Shown: piece by piece, positions 17,155-25,228 of the stretch
Layout: the number at the start of each line of letters is the position of its first letter
Numbering within the stretch: the stretch's first letter is position 1
DNA from: Halodesulfovibrio sp. MK-HDV
Lineage (GTDB): Bacteria > Desulfobacterota > Desulfovibrionia > Desulfovibrionales > Desulfovibrionaceae
Reading direction: 5' to 3'
NCBI RefSeq assembly: GCF_009914765.1
Contig: NZ_WYDS01000018.1
Location: forward strand, 1 to 64,000
DNA: 64,000 nucleotides
Made by a program: the position numbers and the translations under genes
The notes under the pieces: model-generated
Database searches by the model: none
Told to the model about the DNA's origin: nothing
The model's input: the letters and a program-made list of their open reading frames with translations, nothing else

Positions 17155-17667
17155 ATGAGCAAAACAGGCAGCCTCTCTGCAGGTGATCGTATTGATACTA
17201 AATGCACGCGCTGTAATGACATTACAGGGCATGTAATTGTGGCAATGGTAGACGGCGAAATTGTTAAAGTGGAATGTCAGGCTTGCGGTAGTGTTCACAA
17301 ATACCGTGAAGCTCGTGCTGCGAAAAGCAAAGCACAGGTTTCCACAGTAAAGAAAGTTCGTAATGGCGATTCTCGCAAAGAAGCCATTTCCGCTGCCCGT
17401 TCAGCTGCTGCTAAAAAAGCTGCTCAGACGCGCGCGACTCAGCGTGCAAAGCAGGAAGCAGAAGCCGTTATGATTGCATGGAAAACTGCAATGGTAGCTA
17501 AAGGTTCTGACGGAGCTCGTACTTACAGCATGAATGACACTTTCACAAAAGGTGATGTTGTACAGCATCCTACTTTTGGTATGGGTGAAGTTCAGACCGT
17601 TACTAAACCGAACAAAATGGAAGTTTTGTTTGAAGACGGTGTTAAAGTTTTGCGTTGTCGTGTGTAG
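17155..17667 (+). CDS. Zn-ribbon protein with C-terminal CarD/KOW-like strand motif
   Basis: A 170-aa protein. The N-terminal zinc ribbon has CTRC and CQAC (about residues 17-20 and 41-44). A Lys/Ala-rich helical linker spans about 55-105. The C-terminal module reads FTKGDVVQHPTFGMGEVQTV and ends in LFEDGVKVLRCRV, a small beta fold resembling the RNA-polymerase-interacting domain of CarD-like proteins. Similar proteins are widespread in deltaproteobacteria but uncharacterised. It is monocistronic with its own terminator. Confidence 0.75.
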   Translation: MSKTGSLSAGDRIDTKCTRCNDITGHVIVAMVDGEIVKVECQACGSVHKYREARAAKSKAQVSTVKKVRNGDSRKEAISAARSAAAKKAAQTRATQRAKQEAEAVMIAWKTAMVAKGSDGARTYSMNDTFTKGDVVQHPTFGMGEVQTVTKPNKMEVLFEDGVKVLRCRV

Positions 17668-17680
17668 GTAGATTTTTCTT

Positions 17681-17718
17681 AAAAACGGGGATGACTTGTT
17701 GGTCATCCCCGTTTTTTT
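17681..17718 (+). terminator. Intrinsic terminator
   Basis: A 15-bp perfect stem (ACGGGGATGAC core) and a T-run, 14 bp past the Zn-ribbon gene. Confidence 0.92.
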
Positions 17719-17816
17719 GTATCTATCGTCTGGCGCGGAGGGATTTGTCGAAGTGTTATGGCGTCATGCGGCGCTGTGGTCGAGCCATTTGAACTGATTT
17801 ATGCCTCAGAATTGTC

Positions 17817-18122
17817 CTACATATCTTGCGGGGACGCGTGCGAAAACCATTCTCTGATGGATTCGGGGGAGGCTCTGTAGATTCCGTCCGAGCATTTACG
17901 CACAGGAAAATCTTCCTCTTTAATCCACTTCTTAATGGTGCTCGGTCCTGCACCTACCGCTCTACAAATGGCAGTAAGCCCTACCAGAACAATTTGACCG
18001 TTTGACATATATGTACGCGCTCTGCCTTGCAAGGCGGCAGTCGGCGGAAGTAGTGGTGAATATTCTGCCGTAGGTTCCGGTCCGTAATTGTCGCACTCAT
18101 CGTTGTATCCGTAAGTGTTCAT
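17817..18122 (-). CDS. Small HTH DNA-binding protein, phage-type
   Basis: A 101-aa protein. The C-terminal half is an excisionase/Nu1-like winged HTH: GLTAICRAVGAGPSTIKKWI followed by DFPVRKCSDGIYRASPESIREWF. The N-terminal 35 residues are acidic and Pro-rich. AAGGA precedes the ATG. It is the third gene of a minus-strand set diverging from an S24 repressor, so a role in a phage-derived regulatory circuit is likely. No terminase or capsid gene is nearby. Confidence 0.72.
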   Translation of the reverse strand: MNTYGYNDECDNYGPEPTAEYSPLLPPTAALQGRARTYMSNGQIVLVGLTAICRAVGAGPSTIKKWIKEEDFPVRKCSDGIYRASPESIREWFSHASPQDM

Positions 18123-18152
18123 GCATGTCCTTCGGGTGGTCTTGGGTGGTGA

Positions 18153-18599
18153 TTAAAAGCCAAGCCCAATATCCGGCATGCGGAACAGGTCTCTGGCATA
18201 TCTGTCCGGTGGAATTTCACCGGTAGCCCAAGGGTCATCAAAAAGAGAATACCCGCCTGCATTGCTGCCATTTCTATGTTTTGCAAGGCATGCGTTACTA
18301 CAAATTTTGCTGCTCACGCCGTTAGTGAACCTTTTTTCGCATACAATGCAGTGTTTCTCATCAGCTCCGTACCTTTCGTGTGCTGCATGGTTTGCAGAAG
18401 CAGCGCAAGAACGGGAGCAATATATTTGACCTGCTCGCTTTACAAAGTGCCTTCCGCACCATGGGCAGCTTACTGTCTGCTTAATGCGTTTGGCTTCTGC
18501 CGCGCATTTTCTTGAGCAATATTTGCCTTTACCGGCATTGTAACGTGCCGGACGGACATAAAATTCTGTTCCGCACTGATTGCATGGGACTACTGGCAT
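18153..18599 (-). CDS. Multi-zinc-finger protein
   Basis: A 148-aa protein with three Cys4 knuckles of the CxxC-x(n)-CxxxC form: CNQC...CSRKC, CPWCGRHF...CSRSC and CIVCEKRF...CSNAC. A C-terminal tail (LFDDPWATGEIPPD) follows. This resembles phage and restriction-associated zinc-finger proteins, but no nuclease motif (HNH) is seen. GGAGG lies at good spacing. Its start overlaps the end of the upstream gene by 10 bp. Confidence 0.72.
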   Translation of the reverse strand: MPVVPCNQCGTEFYVRPARYNAGKGKYCSRKCAAEAKRIKQTVSCPWCGRHFVKRAGQIYCSRSCAASANHAAHERYGADEKHCIVCEKRFTNGVSSKICSNACLAKHRNGSNAGGYSLFDDPWATGEIPPDRYARDLFRMPDIGLGF

Positions 18600-18895
18600 G
18601 ACCGTCCTCCATTATAGAACGTGTTGCATCGTTCAATTGCCCGCAAAATAGCGTGGCCAGAGTGAATAGTTGGTGATGCATGGTGATTGAACTCAGCGTA
18701 GTACAATTGTAGCAAACGCTGGTGTTCTCCTACTTCAATTTGCACCATAGGCTGATATCCGCTTCCAATACGAGGCTGATTGCACTCTGGGCAGATAGCA
18801 ATACCTATGCACGCCATTCTCCAAGGTCGGGAAAAATTTCGACCACACACTGTGCAGCGAGTGCGTTCTGGGGCGTAAAAAGAATAACCGGACAT
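18590..18895 (-). CDS. Small zinc-ribbon protein
   Basis: A 101-aa protein, starting at ATG 18895 with GGAGG upstream, with one Cys4 ribbon (CTVCGRNFSRPWRMAC then CPEC) and a helical C-terminal half (HQRLLQLYYAEFNHHA). It is the first gene of the three-gene set opposite the S24 repressor, about 180 bp from the repressor start, so its promoter region holds the candidate operators. Function unknown. Confidence 0.7.
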   Translation of the reverse strand: MSGYSFYAPERTRCTVCGRNFSRPWRMACIGIAICPECNQPRIGSGYQPMVQIEVGEHQRLLQLYYAEFNHHASPTIHSGHAILRAIERCNTFYNGGRSCQ

Positions 18896-18989
18896 ATACG
18901 TTTTCCTCCGAGTGTGCGTCAGAAAGTTTTTAACTGTGCTTCCTGATTGCAAAAAATGACCATGAAGTGGCGAAGTGATCATATTGTTC

Positions 18990-19030
18990 ACAAAATGCAC
19001 ATTCCCGTCAAGCAAGATTGTACATTTTGT
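18990..19030. promoter_or_regulatory. Candidate repressor operators between divergent genes
   Basis: ACAAAATGCACA at 18990-19001 and TGTACATTTTGT at 19019-19030 form an inverted pair that matches in 11 of 12 positions, spaced 17 bp. A further TGTGCAAAA lies at 19028-19036. The position, between the S24 repressor and the divergent zinc-finger genes, suits a lysogeny-switch operator. Confidence 0.55.
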
Positions 19031-19076
19031 GCAAAAAACTATTTTATTTTTTCTAACATTGTGCTATTTCATACTT

Positions 19077-19853
19077 ATGAACAAAGACTATAACGAAGAA
19101 GAATGGCAACTTCAGGAATTCATAGCCGAGTCCATCTTGCTTGTGGGCGGGGTACCTAAACTTGCAGAAATTGCAGGGGTCAGCTCGCGTACTGTGTATG
19201 CATGGAAGAAAGGCGAAAGACACCCAAACAGACAAAATTTAAGAAGACTTACAAGCTATTTGGAAAAACTTGCTGAACAGACAGAGTCCTCAACCGAGCT
19301 TTATTTTCCTCTGTCTGTAGGGGCGGAACGTCGTGGTGCGCATGAATATGTTAACCGGAACGATGTTATGCAGGTGGATGATTCTACGACCACCTTCCTT
19401 GCTCCTGCACTAGAACCTGACGGTCATCAGGAAGAATTTTTCTTTGTAGATAAAGCAGAGGCTCGGCCTAGTGCCGGTGGTGGTTCCCTCGCGACAAGCG
19501 ATTCTTCAGACGGTCGTTATGCCTTCCGGCTTGATTGGATTTTGCACAAAACGCAGGATTCTAAGAGTCTTAAGATAATGGAAGTGATGGGGCGCTCCAT
19601 GGAGAGGACGCTGCATAACGGTGACCTTTGTCTTGTAAATCAATCTGATAAAGATCTTGTTGAAGACAGGGTGTATGTTGTGCGTCTTGATGATGAGATT
19701 TATGTGAAGCGCTTTTCCCGTATCCCCGGTAAATACCTGTTCCGTGGTGACAACCGCGAACTTGCGTATCAGGATATAGAAATTGACCCGCGTGATGAGT
19801 CCCTAAGCTGGGAAGTCATCGGGCGGGTTATCTGGGCAGGAAAGGATTTGTAA
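19077..19853 (+). CDS. CI/LexA-type repressor with S24 peptidase domain
   Basis: A 258-aa phage-type repressor. The N-terminal HTH lies at about 25-45 (VPKLAEIAGVSSRTVYAWKK). The linker contains an Ala-Gly (SAGGG, 132-136) that could be the autocleavage site. The C-terminal S24 domain has nucleophile Ser174 in MGRSMERTLHNGD and general base Lys211 in EIYVKRF. Such proteins repress until RecA-stimulated self-cleavage. The start is ATG 19077; upstream in-frame codons run through the operator region. It is divergent from three small zinc-finger/HTH genes and followed by its own terminator. Confidence 0.88.
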   Translation: MNKDYNEEEWQLQEFIAESILLVGGVPKLAEIAGVSSRTVYAWKKGERHPNRQNLRRLTSYLEKLAEQTESSTELYFPLSVGAERRGAHEYVNRNDVMQVDDSTTTFLAPALEPDGHQEEFFFVDKAEARPSAGGGSLATSDSSDGRYAFRLDWILHKTQDSKSLKIMEVMGRSMERTLHNGDLCLVNQSDKDLVEDRVYVVRLDDEIYVKRFSRIPGKYLFRGDNRELAYQDIEIDPRDESLSWEVIGRVIWAGKDL

Positions 19854-19861
19854 AACTTTTT

Positions 19862-19874
19862 GCACATTATGTGC
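19862..19874. promoter_or_regulatory. Inverted repeat GCACAT-T-ATGTGC past the repressor
   Basis: A perfect 6-bp inverted repeat with a single central base, 9 bp past the repressor stop. Its half-site GCACAT shares TGCACA with the candidate operators upstream of the gene. Confidence 0.35.
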
Positions 19875-19919
19875 GCACTTTGTAGTGCTTTGTTCATCAT
19901 AGCCAACGACAATAAATTT

Positions 19920-19958
19920 AAAGCGTTCTCTGGGGATTTTCCTGAGAACGCTTTTTTT
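19920..19958 (+). terminator. Intrinsic terminator after the repressor gene
   Basis: AAAGCGTTCTC / GAGAACGCTTT, 11-bp stem, then seven T. Confidence 0.9.
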
Positions 19959-20195
19959 GTGCGATGGTTTCTATAAAACAGCACCGTTAGAACTGCTGAA
20001 ATTAGTACAAGAGCTTTTGTACTAGAATGAAAGTATGTTGCGTCATACAAGTTTCAATGGAGCGTGTGACAAAATAATTATAGAATCTTCCATTTTTTCC
20101 TTCATATGATACTATCGGATCTGACTTTATCAGTGTAATAGGAGAATTGTGTAAAAATAAGTTGCCGACCATACGAGCAGAATCAGGAGGGGACT

Positions 20196-20687
20196 ATGAA
20201 TTACCGCAAAGCAGAAACCATGACAGAGTTATTTTGGCAAAAATCACGTAACCCACTTACGTTTTGGCCGCGTATTATTCTAACATTGCTTCTTTTTATT
20301 GCCTTTTGGTCACATGCCGTTTGGTGGATTATTTTTTTAGTGTTTTTACAAGCAGCAGTGATGTTCTTTGCACCACCCGCAACAGACTATGAAAATTGGA
20401 TAACACGGGCAACAGACGGTTTTCGAATATGGAGTGTCGTCCGGTCAGTGGAAGAACGTAATACTATGCTGCTTATGTTCATATTTGCGACAATTGCCTT
20501 GTTGGCAGCGTTATGGGCACACAGTGTTTTTTGGGTACTCTTTTTCGGTACCCCGATAGCAATAGGGAAGTGCCTTCTTATTCGACGATTTGTCGCCATG
20601 GCTAGGAATGCTGAATATGACATGCACACGGGGCTTACTGCTGCAGATCTTCAAGCAATAGCGAGTCGCTGTAATTTGACGAATTAA
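20196..20687 (+). CDS. Hypothetical membrane protein
   Basis: A 163-aa protein with about four TM segments in two pairs: about 25-44 and 43-60 (PRIILTLLLFIAFW, VWWIIFLVFLQAAVMFF), then about 92-107 and 108-125 (LLMFIFATIALLAALW, VFWVLFFGTPIAIG). The two halves look alike (SHAVWWIIFL against HSVFWVLFFG), which suggests an internal duplication. AGGAGG ribosome-binding site. No family recognised. It lies 30 bp before the NlpC/P60 gene and may be co-transcribed. Confidence 0.7.
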   Translation: MNYRKAETMTELFWQKSRNPLTFWPRIILTLLLFIAFWSHAVWWIIFLVFLQAAVMFFAPPATDYENWITRATDGFRIWSVVRSVEERNTMLLMFIFATIALLAALWAHSVFWVLFFGTPIAIGKCLLIRRFVAMARNAEYDMHTGLTAADLQAIASRCNLTN

Positions 20688-20717
20688 TTCTATTCTTGGG
20701 GAATAAGGGTGTGATAC

Positions 20718-22289
20718 GTGGCCGAATTAGTGCGGAATTCGCAACGGTGTCATCACAGCATCAGACTGGCGTTTGCCTTGGCTGTGCTTGTGACTATGTG
20801 CATGAGCGTTGCCTCGTGCCGGAATGTCGGAAGATATCCGGTGTGGGAATACAATCAGCAAAATGCCGTTGCAGACTTAGAAAATTTGTCACAAAACCCT
20901 TCAGATTATTTAAAGCACGATGCGCACACGCCAGTCATGACGGCGGCAGAACAGGCTGTACAGTTTGCAGCGCTTAAAGTGTACCACTTTTCGCCGTGGC
21001 GGCAGTCAAAGCCGACCCATTCTAGAGAAGATGCATTTTGGGGAACAACGGCTTACCCGCATACTTTAGGTTATGCGGAGAACCTGCTTCCGTGGACAAA
21101 GGCTGCCATGTCAAAACTTGTGGCAAGGCAGTCTATGGGCACATATCCCAGCATGGCAAAACATGCGATTACAGTTCGTAGCTCTTCGTTGCGTGTGCTT
21201 CCTACTAGCAAGCCATATTTTTTCAACCCAGCCCTTCCCGGTGAAGGGTATCCGTTTGACTATTTCCAAAACTCCAGCGTTCATGCCGGAACACCGATTT
21301 TTATTTCCCATTCATCAGTTTCAGGGAAGTGGCTCTTTGCAGAAACAGCATATGCAAGTGGCTGGATTCTTGCCAACGATGTTGCGTATGTAACAAGTGA
21401 ACAAGAGCAGATGGTAATGTCTGGAACATTGCACGCAATTATGCGTGATGGAGTAGCGCTCAAAACTTCGAAAGGTAATTATCTGTCTACAGGATCTGTC
21501 GGAGCTATTTTCCCTAGAGTAAAAGGGAGTAAAGCGACGAAGGCGCCTGTTATGTTGTCCAAAGTAGTTCAGGCCGCTAAAGCAAAAAGGGTAAGTGCCA
21601 GAAAAGGTTTGTTTGAGGCAATGACGGGGCTCAAATGCAACGACGCAAAGTTTAATGCTTTGAAATCAAAATATCGTGTTGTTCAACCTAAGTCATACGT
21701 ATACCTACTTGTTCCAGCGCGTAAGACAAATGGGCAGGCAGAATTCTTCAAAGTTCCAGTCTGGACAAAACAGGTGGCGGAAATTCCGGCACCAATGACG
21801 CCTAGAGCAATGGCTGAGCTGGCTCAGCATGTTATCGGACAACGATACGGCTGGGGTGGGTTATATTTAGATAGAGACTGTTCTTCCGCAGTGCGTGATC
21901 TTTTCATCGCATTCGGAGTATGGTTGCCGCGAAATTCCAGCACTCAAGCTGATACGGGCAAGCAAGTTATTTCATTGAAGGGCTTAACTGCCAGCGACAA
22001 GCAAGATTTGATTGTTGAAAATGGAATTCCATTTTTCTCTCTTATCGGTATGCATGGACATATCGGGCTGTATTTAGGATATGAACCTATTACTAAAATG
22101 CCGATTATGTTGCATGACATCTGGGGTGTTCGCACGTTTAATGCGGATAGGGAAAGCAGAGCGATTATTGGTCGCATCTGTATTACCACCCTGAGGCCGG
22201 GTGAAGAGAGGCGGGATGTTAAGAAGGATTATTTCTATAGCAGGATCATGAAGCTCCAAGTCAAACCCGGAATATGGAAACGAAAATAA
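20718..22289 (+). CDS. SH3/NlpC-P60 cell-wall peptidase, lipoprotein
   Basis: A 523-aa lipoprotein with lipobox VASC near residue 34. SH3-type segments lie at about 150-290 (ITVRSSSLRVLPTS... GWILANDV; LHAIMRDGVALKTSKGNYL). A C-terminal NlpC/P60 domain has the catalytic Cys in DRDCSSAVRDLF and His in GMHGHIGLYLG. Similar Desulfovibrio proteins are gamma-D-glutamyl-diamino-acid endopeptidases that cut peptidoglycan stem peptides. The start is GTG 20718; the ribosome-binding site is weak. Confidence 0.85.
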   Translation: MAELVRNSQRCHHSIRLAFALAVLVTMCMSVASCRNVGRYPVWEYNQQNAVADLENLSQNPSDYLKHDAHTPVMTAAEQAVQFAALKVYHFSPWRQSKPTHSREDAFWGTTAYPHTLGYAENLLPWTKAAMSKLVARQSMGTYPSMAKHAITVRSSSLRVLPTSKPYFFNPALPGEGYPFDYFQNSSVHAGTPIFISHSSVSGKWLFAETAYASGWILANDVAYVTSEQEQMVMSGTLHAIMRDGVALKTSKGNYLSTGSVGAIFPRVKGSKATKAPVMLSKVVQAAKAKRVSARKGLFEAMTGLKCNDAKFNALKSKYRVVQPKSYVYLLVPARKTNGQAEFFKVPVWTKQVAEIPAPMTPRAMAELAQHVIGQRYGWGGLYLDRDCSSAVRDLFIAFGVWLPRNSSTQADTGKQVISLKGLTASDKQDLIVENGIPFFSLIGMHGHIGLYLGYEPITKMPIMLHDIWGVRTFNADRESRAIIGRICITTLRPGEERRDVKKDYFYSRIMKLQVKPGIWKRK

Positions 22290-22333
22290 AAAAGAAGCCC
22301 CTGAGAGAACACAAACTCAGGGGCTATTTTTTT
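22290..22333. terminator. Bidirectional terminator between convergent genes
   Basis: AGCCCCTGAG / CTCAGGGGCT stem (10 bp), A-rich on the left and T-rich on the right. It ends at the stop codon of the minus-strand methyltransferase gene. Confidence 0.85.
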
Positions 22334-22976
22334 AGCAGCTATACTTCGATCGGTGCGACGATCTTATTTCAGCTGTTTCGGTTAAGACTGGAACAGGTTG
22401 CCTACACTGGTAGAGAAAGGCAGGAGGAAAATTGTTCCAGACAATCCTGGAGGTATCTACATTGCAAAATGATTGTGCCAGCTGTTTGCGAAAAGCTGCG
22501 AATGATGGAAGCACCGCGCCGCAAACATAGGCGTAGGTAATAAATATGCCATTGGGCTTTAAGCTTGTTCGTATGGCTTGCGTAAGTTCGCTTTGTTGCT
22601 CAGAAGAAAAAGACGCCCAAGGTAATGATGAAATAATAACATCCGCTTTGTTCACGGATTTTTGTCGTAAGATGTCAGGAAGATTTTCCGCACCATCAAG
22701 CACAAAGTGTGTGTGTGAATATTGAGCTACAAGTGTTTTATAGAGATGCGGGTTTTTTTCGATGGAAATAAAGGTGGCACCATCTTTAAGTGACCGGATT
22801 AGATGTTTTGAAATACATCCGGTGCCAGCACCAAGCTCTACCACCACATCGGCGTTAGGTAGCCATTCACTGCTTGCGATCATTTTACAAAGGCTCGGGC
22901 TGCTGGAACAGACAGTGCCTGTTGAAAATGGGTCGCGTATGAATTCTCGAAACATGCTCCAACGGGATGAACGCAT
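22332..22976 (-). CDS. SAM-dependent methyltransferase, phospholipid-methyltransferase-like
   Basis: A 214-aa class I methyltransferase. F-REFIRDPFSTGTVCSSSPSL precedes motif I VVELGAGTGCISKHL, then ISIEKN (acidic loop) and IISSLPW (motif IV). The N-terminal Phe/Pro/Gly-rich stretch before motif I is typical of PmtA-like phosphatidylethanolamine N-methyltransferases and of KsgA-like relatives; the substrate is not certain. The ribosome-binding site is AAAGGA. Confidence 0.75.
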   Translation of the reverse strand: MRSSRWSMFREFIRDPFSTGTVCSSSPSLCKMIASSEWLPNADVVVELGAGTGCISKHLIRSLKDGATFISIEKNPHLYKTLVAQYSHTHFVLDGAENLPDILRQKSVNKADVIISSLPWASFSSEQQSELTQAIRTSLKPNGIFITYAYVCGAVLPSFAAFRKQLAQSFCNVDTSRIVWNNFPPAFLYQCRQPVPVLTETAEIRSSHRSKYSC

Positions 22977-23664
22977 TCTGTATCCTTTGCTATTATGACT
23001 GGTTGGCTTCGTCTATATTCTCAGGCGGGCAAGGTCTTTGTTTTTACAAGGACTAATGTTTTTGCCATTCTTTTTTTGTGAACAGCTACTTGCATCAGTC
23101 CCGCAAAAGGGACTTATCTTGACCGCGAGTTATACAACAACCGTGATATCGTATGATTAACAGCCGTGCGATCAGCACAGTGCCTGCAATGGTAACAGCA
23201 AAAGAAGTACCATTTAAATATAAATACGACGTGTCTTGTCATTATTTTTAGAATGCATTTAAACGACAGCAGGTTGTGTGACAGGATTTTTTTTCTAATA
23301 TTTTATGCCACGATCCTATAGTGATGAGTGTGAAGATACTTGCACTGAAAGAGTGTAATTTCTTTACGTGACGTATAAAAATTATACGAAATTGTGACCT
23401 TACCATCTTGAAGAAAGATGTCGATCTTAAGATTTTTCGAATAAGAATTTGAAAGAATTGCCAAAGAGTTTCCTCGCGAGTGCAGAGTAGTTCCTTGTCT
23501 CTCTAGAGCTTTAGCTATTCTTGAACTATAAGAAATTACGGTAAAAGATAGTGTGGTGAGTTGTCGTCGGCTAACTAAGGTATTCGCCTTGCGTCTTACC
23601 AGTTGACACAGCGCGTTTTCCGGCTAGTCTGCACAAGGCGACATTACGCCGGAGCAGAATTTGA
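22977..23664. other. Long intergenic region (about 690 bp)
   Basis: No frame with a credible start and ribosome-binding site on either strand. A small hairpin AGTCCC-GCAAAA-GGGACT lies at 23097-23114 without a T-tail. The rest is AT-rich to about 23450 and should hold promoters for both divergent genes. Unusually long for this gene-dense window. Confidence 0.4.
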
Positions 23665-24963
23665 ATGAGTGAATCATATACGTTTTATGCAGCGACGTTG
23701 GGCTGCAAGATTAACCAGTACGAAACACAAGCGTTACGCGAAGTGTGGGTTGCTCGCGGGTTCTCAGAATTGGACTCTGCGGCTGATGCTGATTTTATTC
23801 TCGTAAACTCGTGCGCTGTTACAGCTAAGGCTGTGAGTGACGTGCGTTCTACCGTGCGCCAGCTGCACAGAGCAAACGAGGAAGCACAGATTGTTGTTAC
23901 AGGCTGTGCTGCGCAGGTGATGGGCGATGAGCTTAAAGCTCTGCCGGGCGTTACCCGTATCGTTCCGCAGGATGCAAAAACTTCGTTGAAGACATGGCCG
24001 GAATTGAAAGAGGGCATGGCTGAGCCGGAAAATGTATTTCCTGACTTTGCGGTAACTAACTATAATCGTGCCCGTGCAGTTGTAAAAGTGCAGGACGGTT
24101 GTTCGCATCGGTGCACGTACTGTATCGTGCCACTTACCCGTGGACGTTCGCGTTCCCGCAGTGTGGCAGATATTATTACAGAAGCCCGTACACTTCTGGA
24201 GTCAGGCTTCAGAGAGTTAATTCTTTCTGGTGTTAACTTGCGCCAGTTTGGACGCGATCTCGATGGCACACCGGATTTTTGGGATCTTATTGATGAGTTT
24301 GAACGTGCCCTTGGTAAAAAGTGGGGCGGGAAAGCTCGTTTTAGAATTTCATCGTTGGAACCGGGGCAGCTTGGCGCGAAGGCACTGGAAGTGCTCTCTC
24401 GCAGTACCATGGTTGCGCCTCAACTTCATATTTCGTTGCAGTCCGGTAGCGACTCTGTGCTGAAACGCATGGGACGTGGTCATTACAAGACGGCACCACT
24501 TTTGGATTTTCTAGATAAACTGCACGACGTGTGGCCTGTATACGGGCTTGGTGCAGATATTCTGATGGGCTTTCCGGGGGAAACAGAAGAAGAGTTTCAG
24601 GAAACCATGGCGTACATTACGACTATGCCGCTTACCTACGCCCATGTGTTCCCATACTCTATTCGTCCTGGAACTGCCGCTGCAACCATGTCTGATCAGC
24701 TGCCTAAACAGGTGAAGAAAGAACGCGCAAAAGCTGTGCGTGATTTAATCGCTGAAAAGCATCAGACCTTTTTACAAAAGCTTATTGATGAGAAACTACC
24801 TCTGCATGTTGTTCTGCAATCTGTGGAAGAGAACAAGGGTGTTTCTCAATTTTATACAGAATGTTATTTTGATACCCTTCCGTTTGGTACCGGCTTGCGA
24901 GATATTTGCACTGGTACCGCCATAGAAATGAAAAAGAACGGCTTGCGGGTTAGCGCAGAATAA
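23665..24963 (+). CDS. mtaB: tRNA t6A37 methylthiotransferase MtaB
   Basis: Radical-SAM methylthiotransferase that adds the 2-methylthio group to t6A at tRNA position 37. The 432-aa protein starts with the MtaB-type signature TLGCKINQYET. It has N-terminal cluster Cys residues in GCK, NSCAVT and TGCAAQ, and the radical-SAM motif CSHRCTYC near residue 150. QLHISLQSGSDSVLKRMGR and GFPGETEEEF follow. The C-terminal TRAM-like part is short. The gene stands alone, followed by a terminator. Confidence 0.94.
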   Translation: MSESYTFYAATLGCKINQYETQALREVWVARGFSELDSAADADFILVNSCAVTAKAVSDVRSTVRQLHRANEEAQIVVTGCAAQVMGDELKALPGVTRIVPQDAKTSLKTWPELKEGMAEPENVFPDFAVTNYNRARAVVKVQDGCSHRCTYCIVPLTRGRSRSRSVADIITEARTLLESGFRELILSGVNLRQFGRDLDGTPDFWDLIDEFERALGKKWGGKARFRISSLEPGQLGAKALEVLSRSTMVAPQLHISLQSGSDSVLKRMGRGHYKTAPLLDFLDKLHDVWPVYGLGADILMGFPGETEEEFQETMAYITTMPLTYAHVFPYSIRPGTAAATMSDQLPKQVKKERAKAVRDLIAEKHQTFLQKLIDEKLPLHVVLQSVEENKGVSQFYTECYFDTLPFGTGLRDICTGTAIEMKKNGLRVSAE

Positions 24964-24966
24964 AAA

Positions 24967-25003
24967 GAAAAGCAGTTGGGGTTATCCTCAACTGCTTTTT
25001 TCT
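24967..25003 (+). terminator. Intrinsic terminator after mtaB
   Basis: AAAGCAGTTG / CAACTGCTTT stem, extended inward by G-C and G-T pairs, with a T-tail. Confidence 0.88.
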
Positions 25004-25228
25004 ATATTATTATTTTTCCACGCACTCATGCGGTTATTTACCGAAAAGTGGCAACTCTATGTTATAACATGGCTTGAATAAAGAATGGATGTAGAGTAGG
25101 TAGCGTGAAGTGTCGTAGCAAGCAACTTGTTGCGGCTATTCGCATATGCAGGAGGCAACTCTTGCAAGCAAAAAAAACCTTATGCCCTGCAGTGTTAACG
25201 CAGGGTTTTGACATATAGAGAGGAACGT

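Larger units (their letters stand above)
19854..20195. other. Intergenic region after the repressor
   Basis: About 340 bp holding an inverted repeat (19862-19874), a terminator (19920-19958) and AT-rich sequence that should carry the promoter of the next gene. No small gene seen. Confidence 0.4.

Noticed and set aside
23097-23114. Terminator AGTCCC/GGGACT
   Set aside because: It is not followed by a T-run on either strand at suitable distance and ends no gene.
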